From Amia ocellicauda (lineage: Eukaryota > Chordata > Actinopteri > Amiiformes > Amiidae): a stretch of DNA of 64,000 nt. Shown one piece after another: positions 42,823 to 53,254 of the stretch. Position 1 is the stretch's first letter. The number at the start of each line of letters is the position of its first letter. The notes below the pieces were generated by a model, which was not told the DNA's origin, did not search any database, and saw nothing but the letters and a program-made list of their open reading frames with translations. Position numbers and translations under genes: made by a program. Where the stretch lies: assembly GCF_036373705.1 (NCBI RefSeq), contig NW_027102725.1:1-64000 (forward strand). The letters are read 5' to 3'.

Positions 42823-44220
42823 CATTTTAAACTCTTTTTCTCTCTGAATACAGCACAAAATAAGAAAGAAAACCGATGGAGCTTCAAGAATTAGATCCCA
42901 TCACATTCTACAGACATTTAAAGAGTCCAGTGAAGTTGAGCTACAGCAAAAAGTTAAGCAGCTCGAAAAGGAAAACACAAGACTTAAAAATGAAAACCAA
43001 TGTCTTCGAAACCGTATGGTTGATGGTAAGTTTTTTTATTTATAGCAAATAATTCCTTACCTTGATAAATGTTATTCTTAAGTAATTTAGATTCCAGAGT
43101 AATGTATTATAGTTGATCATACTGAAGTAATCTAGAACCACAATACAGACTCGTAATGTGCACTGTCTAATAGTTTAATAATACTGATTATTAAATAAAG
43201 TTTTTCAACATAACTTCATAATCCTACATTAATGACTATATGCATTACATTAGACCTGGTAATTGTTGTATTTTATCTTTTTTATTTTTTTCGTAGCTAA
43301 TGTTAATGACCCACAAAAAGGTCAGTTTGCCAATAACATAGAGCAAGTCTCTCAAGTATAATTGCAGGCATTGATGGTTTTGTTTTCACTTTGTATTAAA
43401 TATATTACTAGAAATGATTATCAATCAATTTTGGACAATCTGAAAAAAATTGTAACAAAAGCCACATTTATCAGCAATGAAGACAAAAGTGTGTCACCAT
43501 CAAGTGGTTCTGACAGCCCCACAGCAAATTGTTCTGAATCTGACAAAGAATCACCAAAACAGGTGTAACACTCTTGGTCTACAATATTACAAAGACAAGG
43601 TAAAAATATATATATTGAAAACAAATATTGGTTGTAAACAATCTAATGATGCTACATTATCAGGTATATTCATAGTTATAGTTGATAATAAGAATGTAAT
43701 TGAATTATGGGTGTCACAGATTCACTGACTTTATTATGTCTGTAAATTAATAAACTTAGAATTGAGACATACTGTGGTCTTTAATAACACATTTCTGTAA
43801 CAAAATCACAGCCTCACTGATAATGTCTGAGTATTCCACTTAACATAATATAAGAATAGTTTGGGGATAAACTTGTTTTTTATTTACCATTGTCTTTTAG
43901 GTGGAAATATTCCCAGGCACTGGAGTTTACATTGACAAACTGTCCTGGATCCTTGCAGAGAGGTGCAGCACGAATACGTCATATGCAAGAACCCTGACGG
44001 TTGCTGTCTTTGACTTTCCAACATTACTAAAGAGCAATCTTCGTGGTGGTGGCAGAAAGAGAGATCCAACTTCGGAGACATTAAGATCCTCATTGATGTT
44101 ATTGAGGATCATATACAGCTGCCTTCGGAAGGACACGACGTGTTTCAGTTGCGGGGCTTTGCAGCCCAGCGGGACCCTCTTAATGCCGGACATCAGCTGC
44201 CCGAGCCGGTGCGGATGAAC
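41953..44220 (+). pseudogene. BEN-domain gene, multi-exon, frame damaged
   Basis: Exon 1 (41953-42166) starts [17 protein letters not shown] and ends VHEAQIIMTG, an N-terminal module seen in BEN-domain proteins. Exon 2 (42564-42697) is basic, then acidic (ISDDSDLDEPQLP). Exon 3 (42854-43025) is a coiled coil (ELQQKVKQLEKENTRLKNEN). Exon 4 starts at 43297. A further coding stretch to 43563 ends SESDKESPKQ, and the BEN domain exon starts at 43901 (VEIFPGTGVYIDKLSWILAE, TVAVFDFPTLLKSNLRGGG). Junctions of exons 1-4 are GT-AG and phase-matched. After NNIEQVSQV there is an in-frame TAA (43357-43359). The BEN domain is cut off after DPTSETLRSS, where unrelated residues follow. BEN domains bind DNA and chromatin factors. 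The gene is probably a decayed or chimeric copy, though alternative splicing around the TAA cannot be excluded. Confidence 0.6.
42763..42820. repeat. (AT)n microsatellite in BEN gene intron 2
   Basis: An AT dinucleotide run between exons 2 and 3 of the BEN-domain gene. Confidence 0.9.
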
Positions 44221-45915
44221 AGAGGGACGTTAGACAGCGTTACCTTCCGGGCAGGAGCAGCGAGCGGCAACACCGGGGTGAAAGTGTCGTCTAACACTGT
44301 GCCATTAGCCACTAGCTGATTGAGCAGATCAGTGGTTTTTAAGAAGATAACAATGGCAGCAGACTTGATATTTTCACACCCTGCTACCTCCCCAACCGCT
44401 AACACACACTGCTCTAGGGGGCAGAACTGCACCGGAGCGATCTTGACTCCATGGCGTCGGGTCAGTTTTTCTTATCAAAGACGCATTCAGGGGGTCCGAC
44501 CCCCCGACCCGGGAAGAACTACCGGTACTCCCCCCTCCCCTCCCCTGTTCCCCCACAATAAGAAAAGCACTGAAAACAGAAGACAAAATAAACAAACTGA
44601 AAAAAGTAAAGCAACAAAAAAACGCAGCCAAAGGACAGAGCTCTCAGCAGCACTCCCGCTCACTGCAGACCCCTCCCACACACTCCCAGCTGAGAGAGAG
44701 AGAGAGAGAGAGTGTTAGTGTCTGTCTGTCTCTCTCTCTCTGTAGATGCATCATAGGGAACATATGTAACAATCTCTCTTTTTGTTTACCAAAAATTAGA
44801 ATTAATGTATTTCAAGTGGGTGTTGCCTTGGTTGGAAACGTTTTAAGATTATTTATGAAGTGTAAAGTGGATTTGTCTCAGTTCTCTGTAGTTTTCAATG
44901 TATGTGCCATTCAGTAGCGTTCATGTTACAGATATGCCCTATGCAGTGGTAGGGTCAATAAAATGTCAGTAAAACTTTATTTTAGCAATTATGGAGGGGA
45001 AGAACTGCAAATAGAGGGTCCCCACTAATTATCTAACTTACCAACAACGTTTAAAATTAGGTCTTGCGAAGCTGCCAAATAATGCTGTATAATCGTATGT
45101 GTCTTCATACAACGGCTGCTATAGTCTGATAGCTTTGATTATATATATATATATATATATTTTCTTGTGAACCACAAATGCTATTTGCTTGATTTTTACA
45201 GAGTATGTTATAAATACCATTCTTATGAAGCCTGACAAATTGTATGCTGTAATTATGAATATTTTCAAATCATTTGTTTGTTTTTCCTAACATGTTACAA
45301 ATGTTCCCTATGTGAAAGATGCATTATATCTTAATAATGTCTAAACAATTAAAGATATACAGATTATTATTTTTGGTAAAGTTATAATACATTGCTATTA
45401 ACTATGTGTGTCAGTAAAAGTTTAAATTTCCTAAAGGATTTTTATTGATCTTGCAAAATAAGTGTTTAGGGAACATTTGTAACATAGAGGTGGGTTAGCC
45501 ACCGAGTAAGGGCAGCGGCTCCGGCTCCAGCACCATCACCATGTCGCTGGAAAAGCACTAAGTGAGCTCACAGTGAGCTCAGTGTAATGTCTGCTCTGGT
45601 GAGCTCACAGTGTGACCTAGTCGTGAGTTCACGTCTTCACTGGGTAGTCCTTGACAACTTAATTGACTCAAATCTTGGGCTTAATTGGTCAAAATGACCA
45701 TTGGTTGAAGGTACTCAGGGACTGATGTGTAGAGAGACTTATTAAACCTGCAGGATTGTGGTTTTCCCAGATCAGAATTAACCAGATCACCACAAAGGAA
45801 CATGGTAGGTGCTATTGCAACACACATTACACAAATACATTGAAATCCAAGTTTGCAGTGGTCCTTGGGCCATTGTGTGGTGATCCAGATCACTTCAGCA
45901 GGAATTTTGCAGCGG
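44221..45915. other. Unassigned DNA
   Basis: 44221-44740 is GC-rich, with an open stretch in a second frame running out of the BEN exon and a GA/CT-rich block (44693-44745). 44746-45480 is AT-rich and holds three copies of a phrase like AGGGAACATATGTAAC (44755, an inverted one near 45295, and 45468). 45540-45640 has repeated GTGAGCTCACAGTG. No gene is claimed. Confidence 0.4.
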
Positions 45916-45924
45916 TCTGGACTA

Positions 45925-46000
45925 CCTCTCTCTCTCTCTCTCTCTCAATTCAGTGCATTTGTATTGTCAAAGCAATTGGACATGCATACATACATACATA
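45925..46000. repeat. (CT)n, LINE 3' tail core, (ACAT)n
   Basis: CT run (45927-45945), then CAATTCAGTGCATTTGTATT and GTCAAAGCAATTGGACATGC, then ACAT units. The same composite motif as at 34250, 35160 and 37600. Confidence 0.85.
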
Positions 46001-46002
46001 CG

Positions 46003-46400
46003 TCTGATGAGTCTCGATTTCAGAGTCAGAATTTGGTGTATACAGAATGAGAACATGGATCCATCATGCCTTGTTACCACTGTGCAGGCTGGTGGTGGTG
46101 GTGTAATGGTGTGGGGGATGTTTTCTTGGCACACTTTAGGCCCCTTAGTGCCAATCGGGCATCGTTTAAATGCCACGGCCCATTGTTTCTGACCATGTCC
46201 ATCCCTTTATGACCACCATGTACCCGTCCTCTGATGGCTACTTCCAGCAGGATAATGCACCATGTCACAAAGGTCGAATCATTTCAAATTGGTTTCTTGA
46301 ACATGACAATGAGTTCACTGTACTAAACTGGCAACCACAGTCACCAGATCTCAACCCAATAGAGCATCTTTGGGATGTGGTGTGTAGCGTTATGTTGGGT
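46003..46400 (+). pseudogene. Tc1-type transposase, C-terminal fragment
   Basis: Translation shows SDESRFQSQN (first catalytic D), GGVMVWGMFSWHTLGPLVPI, QQDNAPCHKGRIISNWF (second D, frame 46170-46412) and SPDLNPIEHLWDVV (catalytic E). The spacing fits a DD34E-type Tc1 enzyme. Frame breaks lie between the first and second aspartates, and the N-terminus is missing. The left border is an ACAT microsatellite. Confidence 0.85.
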
Positions 46401-46517
46401 GTATTTGGATAAGAGTATTTGGGCTCTGAGCTGAAGCACGGATCTAAAGAAGACCTCTCCCCCCCAAAGTTATCAGATTTCCTTAGCTCATCAGCTTGGA
46501 ACTGGTTTGCATCAAAG

Positions 46518-47774
46518 TGACAGTTTTGGGGAGGATGGCACCGAGAAGAGGCCAAATAGTTTGTTATTCTGCTATGAGATGTCTGGAGAAAGGGGCCTGT
46601 TGGTGATAAAAACTCTTTGAAGTGGATGAGAGCTGAAATCCCGACATAGAGCTACGAACCCAGGCCAACCGGCATTTCCAAAAGATGGCATGGATTGACA
46701 TCAGTCATAAATCAAGCCCCCCTCCAATAGGACACTGGGGGCTGAAACCGAAATCCAATCTCAAGAACTCAGGAACCAATCACCTATTGATCTGACAGAC
46801 TATAAAGGACAAACACGGCCTTTCTTTCTCTCTCTCTCTCACCTGAACCAGTAACTCGCTGCCACAGCATAACCTGTAGCTCTGTTGCCAGAACCGGAAC
46901 CAGAAACCAACCAAGTCTTTGCCGGCAACAGAAGAGTTAAACTGGGAGAAGGAGATTGAGCCGTACGAAGAATTCTTTTAAAGGACTTTATTAAATAAAG
47001 AACTTTACAGACTGCACTGCCCGCCTGTGCCCACCTGATCAGTGGAGTTTTACAGCTGGACAATTGACTAAGTCGACTGAATACGAAAGTGTCAGTCATT
47101 TAAATAGCTATTTGAGTCTTAAGAAACTTGACCCTTGGAACAAACAGGGCCCTGCTTTCCTCAAAGACTTCATCTTCAAGTAACTACGGTGGAACCCCAG
47201 CTTACAAAGAAGATTTTGTGCACAACCTTGGAGCCTTCAAACCAGTGGAAAATCTGTTTGGAAACGACTCTACTTTCGCGAAACCCCAACTTCCAGGTGC
47301 ATCGACTGAGTGGAAGTTCTTGGACAAAGCCGAACCGGACTGCCTTTGTTCCAACCACACGGAACTCGTGCCGTGTGCTGTTATCTGAGCCGGAAGCCAG
47401 AGAGGCCTATCTGCGACGAAGTTCACATAAGTTTAACAGTTTGGAGTTCATGATTCATGACATTTGAGAAATCAATTAGAAATGTTAATCTGTGATTCAT
47501 AACTCTAGAATGTGTAATATCATTTAGTTTTCTTAAATATAAATGTGTGTTGCATTAAACTGTTTTGTTGATAATTTTAGAAATAAAATCTGTCAACGCC
47601 GAGAAATATCTTCTCATTCCTGTTTTACTGTTTATTCTGAAATTGACACAAGTTAATAGACATTAGATTAGTGGTGGCCCTGCCTATCCTTAATCATTGA
47701 ATAATAATCAGTTAAGGGAAATTGTGGTAACAAGTAATGATAGGATCTTTCTTGGCACCTAAACGTAAATGAGA

Positions 47775-47828
<54 letters not shown>

Positions 47829-48253
47829 GAGAAGTTACCTGACATAAATACTAACCTGCGTAGTTATTTAATGTGTGACTAATAATACTAACGAGAGACT
47901 CACCTTCGTCTTACTAACCGGTATTATAGTCAATGTGTTTATAACCTTTTTTGTTTAACGATTTGTGTGTTATCATATGCGATCCCATGGTCTTTGATTT
48001 GGTCACGGAAGTGATTTGTCTTTGATTTGTTGATCTAGAGTTGAATTTTAATTAGTTTTTCCCTTTTGTATAATTAGTGTAGTGCTACATTTAGTCTTTG
48101 TTTTGAATAAATTTGACAATTTATATCTTTGGAAATGGTGTCTGCGTCAAATTATTACAGAAATTGAGTTCTACAAGATTCCAGGATTCGTGATAAGGTG
48201 ATACTATAAATACACTTCTATAATTGAAATTTATAAGTGTACCTTACGCTACA
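46518..48253 (+). mobile_element. LTR of a retrovirus-like element (fossil), 1736 bp
   Basis: TG...CA ends (TGACAGTTTTGGGG and TTACGCTACA), a TATA-like ACTATAAAGG near 46799 and AATAAA-type signals further in. Immediately after it, TGGTGCCCCGTGAGAGG at 48258 looks like a primer-binding site, so this is a 5' LTR with about 160 bp of leader before the 5S array begins. Minus-strand copies of the same LTR sit in each tRNA unit (56145, 59620, 63349). Comparing about 270 bp by eye gives a few percent difference between this copy and the 56145 copy, so the family is moderately young. Family unassigned. Confidence 0.75.
47780..47826. repeat. (AT)n microsatellite inside LTR
   Basis: An AT run much longer here than in the minus-strand LTR copies, which have about 10 bp at the same place. 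Confidence 0.9.
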
Positions 48254-48514
48254 TAATTGGTGCCCCGTGAGAGGAATCTTAGACTGAAAAGAACTAAGTT
48301 CTGTAATAGTTATTGGAGAGCTTTGTCCAGAAATCCAGATTCCAAAGGTTAGTAACAAGAAAACTTTTGTAGGCACGATAGACTGTTTGTACTCTAGGGG
48401 ACGCTCTAGAATTGCCCACGTGGTATGTGTATTTTTCTTTTTTTTTTTTTTTTTGCTGGAAGTTCTGTCAATACCCTCCAGCCTTTAAGAGACATCATGC
48501 AGCCAGGCCTCTTG

Positions 48515-48634
48515 GCTTGCGGCCACACCGTTCTGAACGCGCCCGATTTCATCAGATCTCGGAAGCTAAATGGAGCAGCGCCTGATCAGTACTTGGATGG
48601 GAGACCTCCTGGAAATACCAGGTACTGCAAGCTT
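48515..48634 (+). rRNA. 5S rRNA-like gene, unit 1
   Basis: 120 bp from GCTTGCGGCC to CTGCAAGCTT with a TTTTT terminator. The A-box region AGCTAAATGGAGCAGCGCC differs most from the array norm, while the C-box region TACTTGGATGGGAGACC is intact. A TTTAAG motif lies about 30 bp upstream, a usual place for the vertebrate 5S upstream element. Product: 5S rRNA of the large ribosomal subunit, transcribed by Pol III, if functional. Confidence 0.85.
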
Positions 48635-48849
48635 TTTACGTCTCCTGGGTAACTTCATCGTAGATCTTAATACTCTCTTTCTGTCTGGAGGAGATATAAT
48701 TGATGAAATGTACACGTACCCGGCTACTTTCAACACCCTTTGCTGCACTGATATTTTTTCCTCCATTTTTCTTTTTCTTTTTTCTTTTTTCTGGAAGTTC
48801 CGTCAATATCCGCCAGCCTTTAAGAGACATCATGCAACCAGGCCTCTCG

Positions 48850-48969
48850 GCTTGCGGACACACAGTCCTGAACGCGCCCGATCTCGTCAGATCTCGGAAA
48901 CTAAACGGGGCAGGACCTGGTCAGTACTTGGATGGGAGATCTCCAGGAAATACCAGGTGCTGCCAGCTT
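48850..48969 (+). rRNA. 5S rRNA-like gene, unit 2
   Basis: Clear 5S with CGCCCGATCTCGTCAGATCT and TTGGATGGGAGATCTCCAGG. It ends CTGCCAGC, so helix I has a mismatch. Terminator TTTTT. Same sequence as unit 8. Confidence 0.85.
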
Positions 48970-49177
48970 TTTACGTCTCCTGGGGAACTTCATCGTAGCT
49001 CTTAATACTCTCTTTCTGTCTGGAGAAGATATAATTGAAGAATTGTACACGTACCCGGCTACTTTCAACACCCTTTGCTGCACTGGTATTTTTCCCTCTA
49101 TTTTTCTTTTTTTTTTTGCTGGAAGTTCCGTCAATACCCGCCAGCCTTTAAGAGACATCATGCAGCCAGGCATCTTG

Positions 49178-49297
49178 GCTTGCGGCCACACCATCCTGAA
49201 CGCGACCGATCTCGTCAGATCTCGGAAGCTAAACGGGGCAGGACCTGGTCAGTACTTGAATGTGAGACCTCCTGGAAATACCTGGTGCTGCAAGCTT
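49178..49297 (+). rRNA. 5S rRNA-like gene, unit 3
   Basis: Has GAACGCGACCGATCTCGTCA and a changed C box (TTGAATGTGAGACC). Terminator TTTT. Probably reduced or lost TFIIIA binding. Same as unit 9. Confidence 0.8.
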
Positions 49298-49506
49298 TTA
49301 CGTCTCCTGGGTAACTTCATCGTAGCTCTTAATACTCTCTTTCTGTCTGAAGGAGATATAATTGAAGTATTATTCACATACCCGGCTTCTTTCAACACCC
49401 TTTGCTGCACTGGTATTTTTCCCTTCATTTTTCTTTTTTTTTTTTTGTTGGAAGTTCCATCAATACCCGCCAGCCTTTAAGAGATATCATGCAGCCAGCC
49501 CTCTTG

Positions 49507-49626
49507 GCTTGCGTCCACACCGTCCTGAACGCGCCCGATCTCGACAGATCTCGGAAGCTAAACGGGGCAGGGCCTGGTCAGTACTTTGATGGGTGATCTC
49601 CTGGAAATACCAGGTGCTGCCAGCTT
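49507..49626 (+). rRNA. 5S rRNA-like gene, unit 4
   Basis: CGCCCGATCTCGACAGATCT, then TTTGATGGGTGATCTCCTGG in place of the usual C box. End CTGCCAGC does not pair fully with the start. Same as unit 10. Confidence 0.8.
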
Positions 49627-49842
49627 TTTACGTCTCCTGGGAAACTTCATCGTAGCTCTTAATACTCTCTTTCTGTCTGGAGGTGTTATAATTTAGGAAT
49701 TGTACACGTACCCGGCTACTATCAACAGCCTTTGCTGCACTGATATTTTTCCCTCCATTTTTCTTTATTTTTATTTTTTTTTGCTGGAAGTTCCGTCAAT
49801 ACCCGCCAGCCTTTAAGAGACATCATGCAGCCAGGCCTCTTT

Positions 49843-49962
49843 GCTTGCGGCCACACTGTCCTGAACGCGCCCAATCTTGTGAGATCTTGGAAGCAAATCG
49901 TGGCAGGGCCTGGTCAGTATTTGGATGGGTGACCTCCTGGAAATACCAGGTACTGCAAACTT
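49843..49962 (+). rRNA. 5S rRNA-like gene, unit 5 (most divergent)
   Basis: Central part reads CCAATCTTGTGAGATCTTGG and AAGCAAATCGTGGCAGGG, so the internal A-box region is badly altered. A likely 5S pseudogene. Same as unit 11. Confidence 0.7.
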
Positions 49963-50176
49963 TTTACGTCTCCTGGGTTACTTCATCGTAGTTCTTAATT
50001 CTCTCTTTCTGTCAGGAGGAGATATAATTGAAGAATTGTACACGTACCCGGCTACTGTCAACACCCTTTGCTGCACTGATATTTTTCCCTCCATTTTTCA
50101 TTTTTTTTTTTTTTTTGCTGGAAGTTACGTCAATACCCGCCAGCCATTAAGAGACATCATGCAGCCTGGCCTCTTG

Positions 50177-50296
50177 GCTTGCGGCCTCACCGTCCTGAAC
50201 ACGCCCGATCTCATCAGATCTCGGAAGCTAAACGGGGCAGGGCCTGATCAGTACTTGCATGGGAGACCTCCTGGAAATACCAGGTACTGCAAGCTT
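50177..50296 (+). rRNA. 5S rRNA-like gene, unit 6
   Basis: GAACACGCCCGATCTCATCA and TACTTGCATGGGAGACC. Helix I ends GCTTGC/GCAAGC are complementary and TTTTT follows. Same as unit 12. Confidence 0.85.
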
Positions 50297-50513
50297 TTTA
50301 CGTCTCCTGGGTAACTTCATTGTAGCTCTTAATTCTCTCTTTCTGTCTGGAGGAGATATAATTGAAGAATTGTACACGTACCCGGCTTCTTTCAACACCC
50401 TTTGCTGCACTGATATTTTTCCATCCATTTTTCTTTTTTTTTTTTTTTTTTTTGCTGGAAGTTCTGTCAATACCCGCCAGCCTTTAAGAGACATCATGCA
50501 GCCAGGCGTCTCG

Positions 50514-50633
50514 GCTTGCGGCCTCACCGTCCTGAACGCTACCGATCTTGTCAGATCTCGGAAGCTAAACGGGGCAGGGCCTGGTCAGTACTTGGATGGG
50601 AGACCTCCTGGAAATACCAGGTACTGCAAGCTT
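50514..50633 (+). rRNA. 5S rRNA-like gene, unit 7
   Basis: GAACGCTACCGATCTTGTCA, intact AAACGGGGCAGGGCCTGG and TACTTGGATGGGAGACC. It contains the junction between the two 1999-bp repeats: its 3' half equals that of unit 1, its 5' half equals that of unit 13. Confidence 0.85.
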
Positions 50634-50848
50634 TTTACGTCTCCTGGGTAACTTCATCGTAGATCTTAATACTCTCTTTCTGTCTGGAGGAGATATAATT
50701 GATGAAATGTACACGTACCCGGCTACTTTCAACACCCTTTGCTGCACTGATATTTTTTCCTCCATTTTTCTTTTTCTTTTTTCTTTTTTCTGGAAGTTCC
50801 GTCAATATCCGCCAGCCTTTAAGAGACATCATGCAACCAGGCCTCTCG

Positions 50849-50968
50849 GCTTGCGGACACACAGTCCTGAACGCGCCCGATCTCGTCAGATCTCGGAAAC
50901 TAAACGGGGCAGGACCTGGTCAGTACTTGGATGGGAGATCTCCAGGAAATACCAGGTGCTGCCAGCTT
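50849..50968 (+). rRNA. 5S rRNA-like gene, unit 8
   Basis: Copy of unit 2, displaced by 1999 bp, with no visible difference. Confidence 0.85.
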
Positions 50969-51176
50969 TTTACGTCTCCTGGGGAACTTCATCGTAGCTC
51001 TTAATACTCTCTTTCTGTCTGGAGAAGATATAATTGAAGAATTGTACACGTACCCGGCTACTTTCAACACCCTTTGCTGCACTGGTATTTTTCCCTCTAT
51101 TTTTCTTTTTTTTTTTGCTGGAAGTTCCGTCAATACCCGCCAGCCTTTAAGAGACATCATGCAGCCAGGCATCTTG

Positions 51177-51296
51177 GCTTGCGGCCACACCATCCTGAAC
51201 GCGACCGATCTCGTCAGATCTCGGAAGCTAAACGGGGCAGGACCTGGTCAGTACTTGAATGTGAGACCTCCTGGAAATACCTGGTGCTGCAAGCTT
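51177..51296 (+). rRNA. 5S rRNA-like gene, unit 9
   Basis: Copy of unit 3, displaced by 1999 bp. Confidence 0.8.
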
Positions 51297-51505
51297 TTAC
51301 GTCTCCTGGGTAACTTCATCGTAGCTCTTAATACTCTCTTTCTGTCTGAAGGAGATATAATTGAAGTATTATTCACATACCCGGCTTCTTTCAACACCCT
51401 TTGCTGCACTGGTATTTTTCCCTTCATTTTTCTTTTTTTTTTTTTGTTGGAAGTTCCATCAATACCCGCCAGCCTTTAAGAGATATCATGCAGCCAGCCC
51501 TCTTG

Positions 51506-51625
51506 GCTTGCGTCCACACCGTCCTGAACGCGCCCGATCTCGACAGATCTCGGAAGCTAAACGGGGCAGGGCCTGGTCAGTACTTTGATGGGTGATCTCC
51601 TGGAAATACCAGGTGCTGCCAGCTT
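51506..51625 (+). rRNA. 5S rRNA-like gene, unit 10
   Basis: Copy of unit 4, displaced by 1999 bp. Confidence 0.8.
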
Positions 51626-51841
51626 TTTACGTCTCCTGGGAAACTTCATCGTAGCTCTTAATACTCTCTTTCTGTCTGGAGGTGTTATAATTTAGGAATT
51701 GTACACGTACCCGGCTACTATCAACAGCCTTTGCTGCACTGATATTTTTCCCTCCATTTTTCTTTATTTTTATTTTTTTTTGCTGGAAGTTCCGTCAATA
51801 CCCGCCAGCCTTTAAGAGACATCATGCAGCCAGGCCTCTTT

Positions 51842-51961
51842 GCTTGCGGCCACACTGTCCTGAACGCGCCCAATCTTGTGAGATCTTGGAAGCAAATCGT
51901 GGCAGGGCCTGGTCAGTATTTGGATGGGTGACCTCCTGGAAATACCAGGTACTGCAAACTT
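51842..51961 (+). rRNA. 5S rRNA-like gene, unit 11 (divergent)
   Basis: Copy of unit 5, displaced by 1999 bp; likely pseudogene. Confidence 0.7.
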
Positions 51962-52175
51962 TTTACGTCTCCTGGGTTACTTCATCGTAGTTCTTAATTC
52001 TCTCTTTCTGTCAGGAGGAGATATAATTGAAGAATTGTACACGTACCCGGCTACTGTCAACACCCTTTGCTGCACTGATATTTTTCCCTCCATTTTTCAT
52101 TTTTTTTTTTTTTTTGCTGGAAGTTACGTCAATACCCGCCAGCCATTAAGAGACATCATGCAGCCTGGCCTCTTG

Positions 52176-52295
52176 GCTTGCGGCCTCACCGTCCTGAACA
52201 CGCCCGATCTCATCAGATCTCGGAAGCTAAACGGGGCAGGGCCTGATCAGTACTTGCATGGGAGACCTCCTGGAAATACCAGGTACTGCAAGCTT
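52176..52295 (+). rRNA. 5S rRNA-like gene, unit 12
   Basis: Copy of unit 6, displaced by 1999 bp. Confidence 0.85.
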
Positions 52296-52512
52296 TTTAC
52301 GTCTCCTGGGTAACTTCATTGTAGCTCTTAATTCTCTCTTTCTGTCTGGAGGAGATATAATTGAAGAATTGTACACGTACCCGGCTTCTTTCAACACCCT
52401 TTGCTGCACTGATATTTTTCCATCCATTTTTCTTTTTTTTTTTTTTTTTTTTGCTGGAAGTTCCGTCAATACCCGCCAGCCTTTAAGAGACATCATGCAG
52501 CCAGGCGTCTCG

Positions 52513-52632
52513 GCTTGCGGCCTCACCGTCCTGAACGCTACCGATCTTGTCAGATCTCGGAAGCTAAACGGGGCAGGGCCTGGTCAGTACTTGGATGGGT
52601 GACCTCCTGGAAATACCAGGTGCTGCAAGCTT
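52513..52632 (+). rRNA. 5S rRNA-like gene, unit 13
   Basis: 5' half as unit 7. The 3' half has TTGGATGGGTGACCTCCTGG and CAGGTGCTGCAAGC, so the long repeat ends inside this gene. Terminator TTTTT. Confidence 0.85.
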
Positions 52633-52840
52633 TTTATGTCTCCTGGGTAACTTCATTGTAGCTCTTAATTCTCTCTTTCTGTCTGGAGGAGATATAATTG
52701 AAGAAATGTACACGTACCCGGCTACTTTCAACACCCTTTGCTGAACTGATATTTTTCCCTCCATTTTTCTTTTTTTATTTGCTGGAAGTTCCGTCAACAC
52801 CCGTCTGCCTTAAAGAGACATCATGCAGCCAGGCCTCTCG

Positions 52841-52960
52841 GCTTGCGGCTACACCGTCCTGGACGCACCCCGTCTCGTCAGATCTCGGAACTTAAACGGG
52901 TCAGGGCCTGGTCAGTACTTGGATGGGAGACCTCCTGGAAATACCAGGTGCTGCAAGCTT
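52841..52960 (+). rRNA. 5S rRNA-like gene, unit 14
   Basis: GACGCACCCCGTCTCGTCAG and CTTAAACGGGTCAGGGCC, with a normal C box and CAGGTGCTGCAAGCTTTTT end. Not part of the 1999-bp repeat. Confidence 0.85.
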
Positions 52961-53177
52961 TTTACGTCACTTGGGTAACTTCATCGTAGCTCTTAATACT
53001 CTCTTTCTGTCTGGAGGAGATATAATTGAAGAATTTTACACGTACCCCGCTACTTACAACACCCTTTGCTGCACTGATATTGTTCCCTCCATTTTTTTTT
53101 TTTTTTTTTTTTTTTTTGCTGGAAGTTCCGTCAATACCCACCAGCCTTTAAGCGACATCATGCAGCCAGGCCTCTCT

Positions 53178-53242
53178 GCTTTTGGCCACACCATCCTGAA
53201 CGCGCCCGATCTCGTCAGATCTCGGAAGCTAAACGGGGCAGG
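53178..53242 (+). pseudogene. 5S rRNA-like gene, unit 15, truncated
   Basis: Only the first 65 bp remain, up to GCTAAACGGGGCAGG, after which unrelated sequence begins. The C box and terminator are missing, so this marks the right edge of the array. Confidence 0.85.
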
Positions 53243-53254
53243 CGACCGATTGTC

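Larger units (their letters stand above)
48589..50587 (+). repeat. Higher-order 5S repeat, copy 1 (1999 bp, six units)
   Basis: Runs from inside unit 1 to inside unit 7. Copy 2 follows directly with the same order of unit variants and spacer lengths; one visible difference is GTTCTGTCAA (50461) against GTTCCGTCAA in copy 2. Confidence 0.88.
50588..52590 (+). repeat. Higher-order 5S repeat, copy 2
   Basis: Same as copy 1 at an offset of 1999 bp across about 2 kb, while neighbouring single units differ from each other at many sites. End points are approximate because they fall inside conserved 5S sequence. Confidence 0.88.

Noticed and set aside
43355-43367. A possible GT...AG intron of 12 bp around the TAA in BEN exon 4
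   Set aside because: Far too short for a spliceosomal intron, so the TAA is reported as an in-frame stop.
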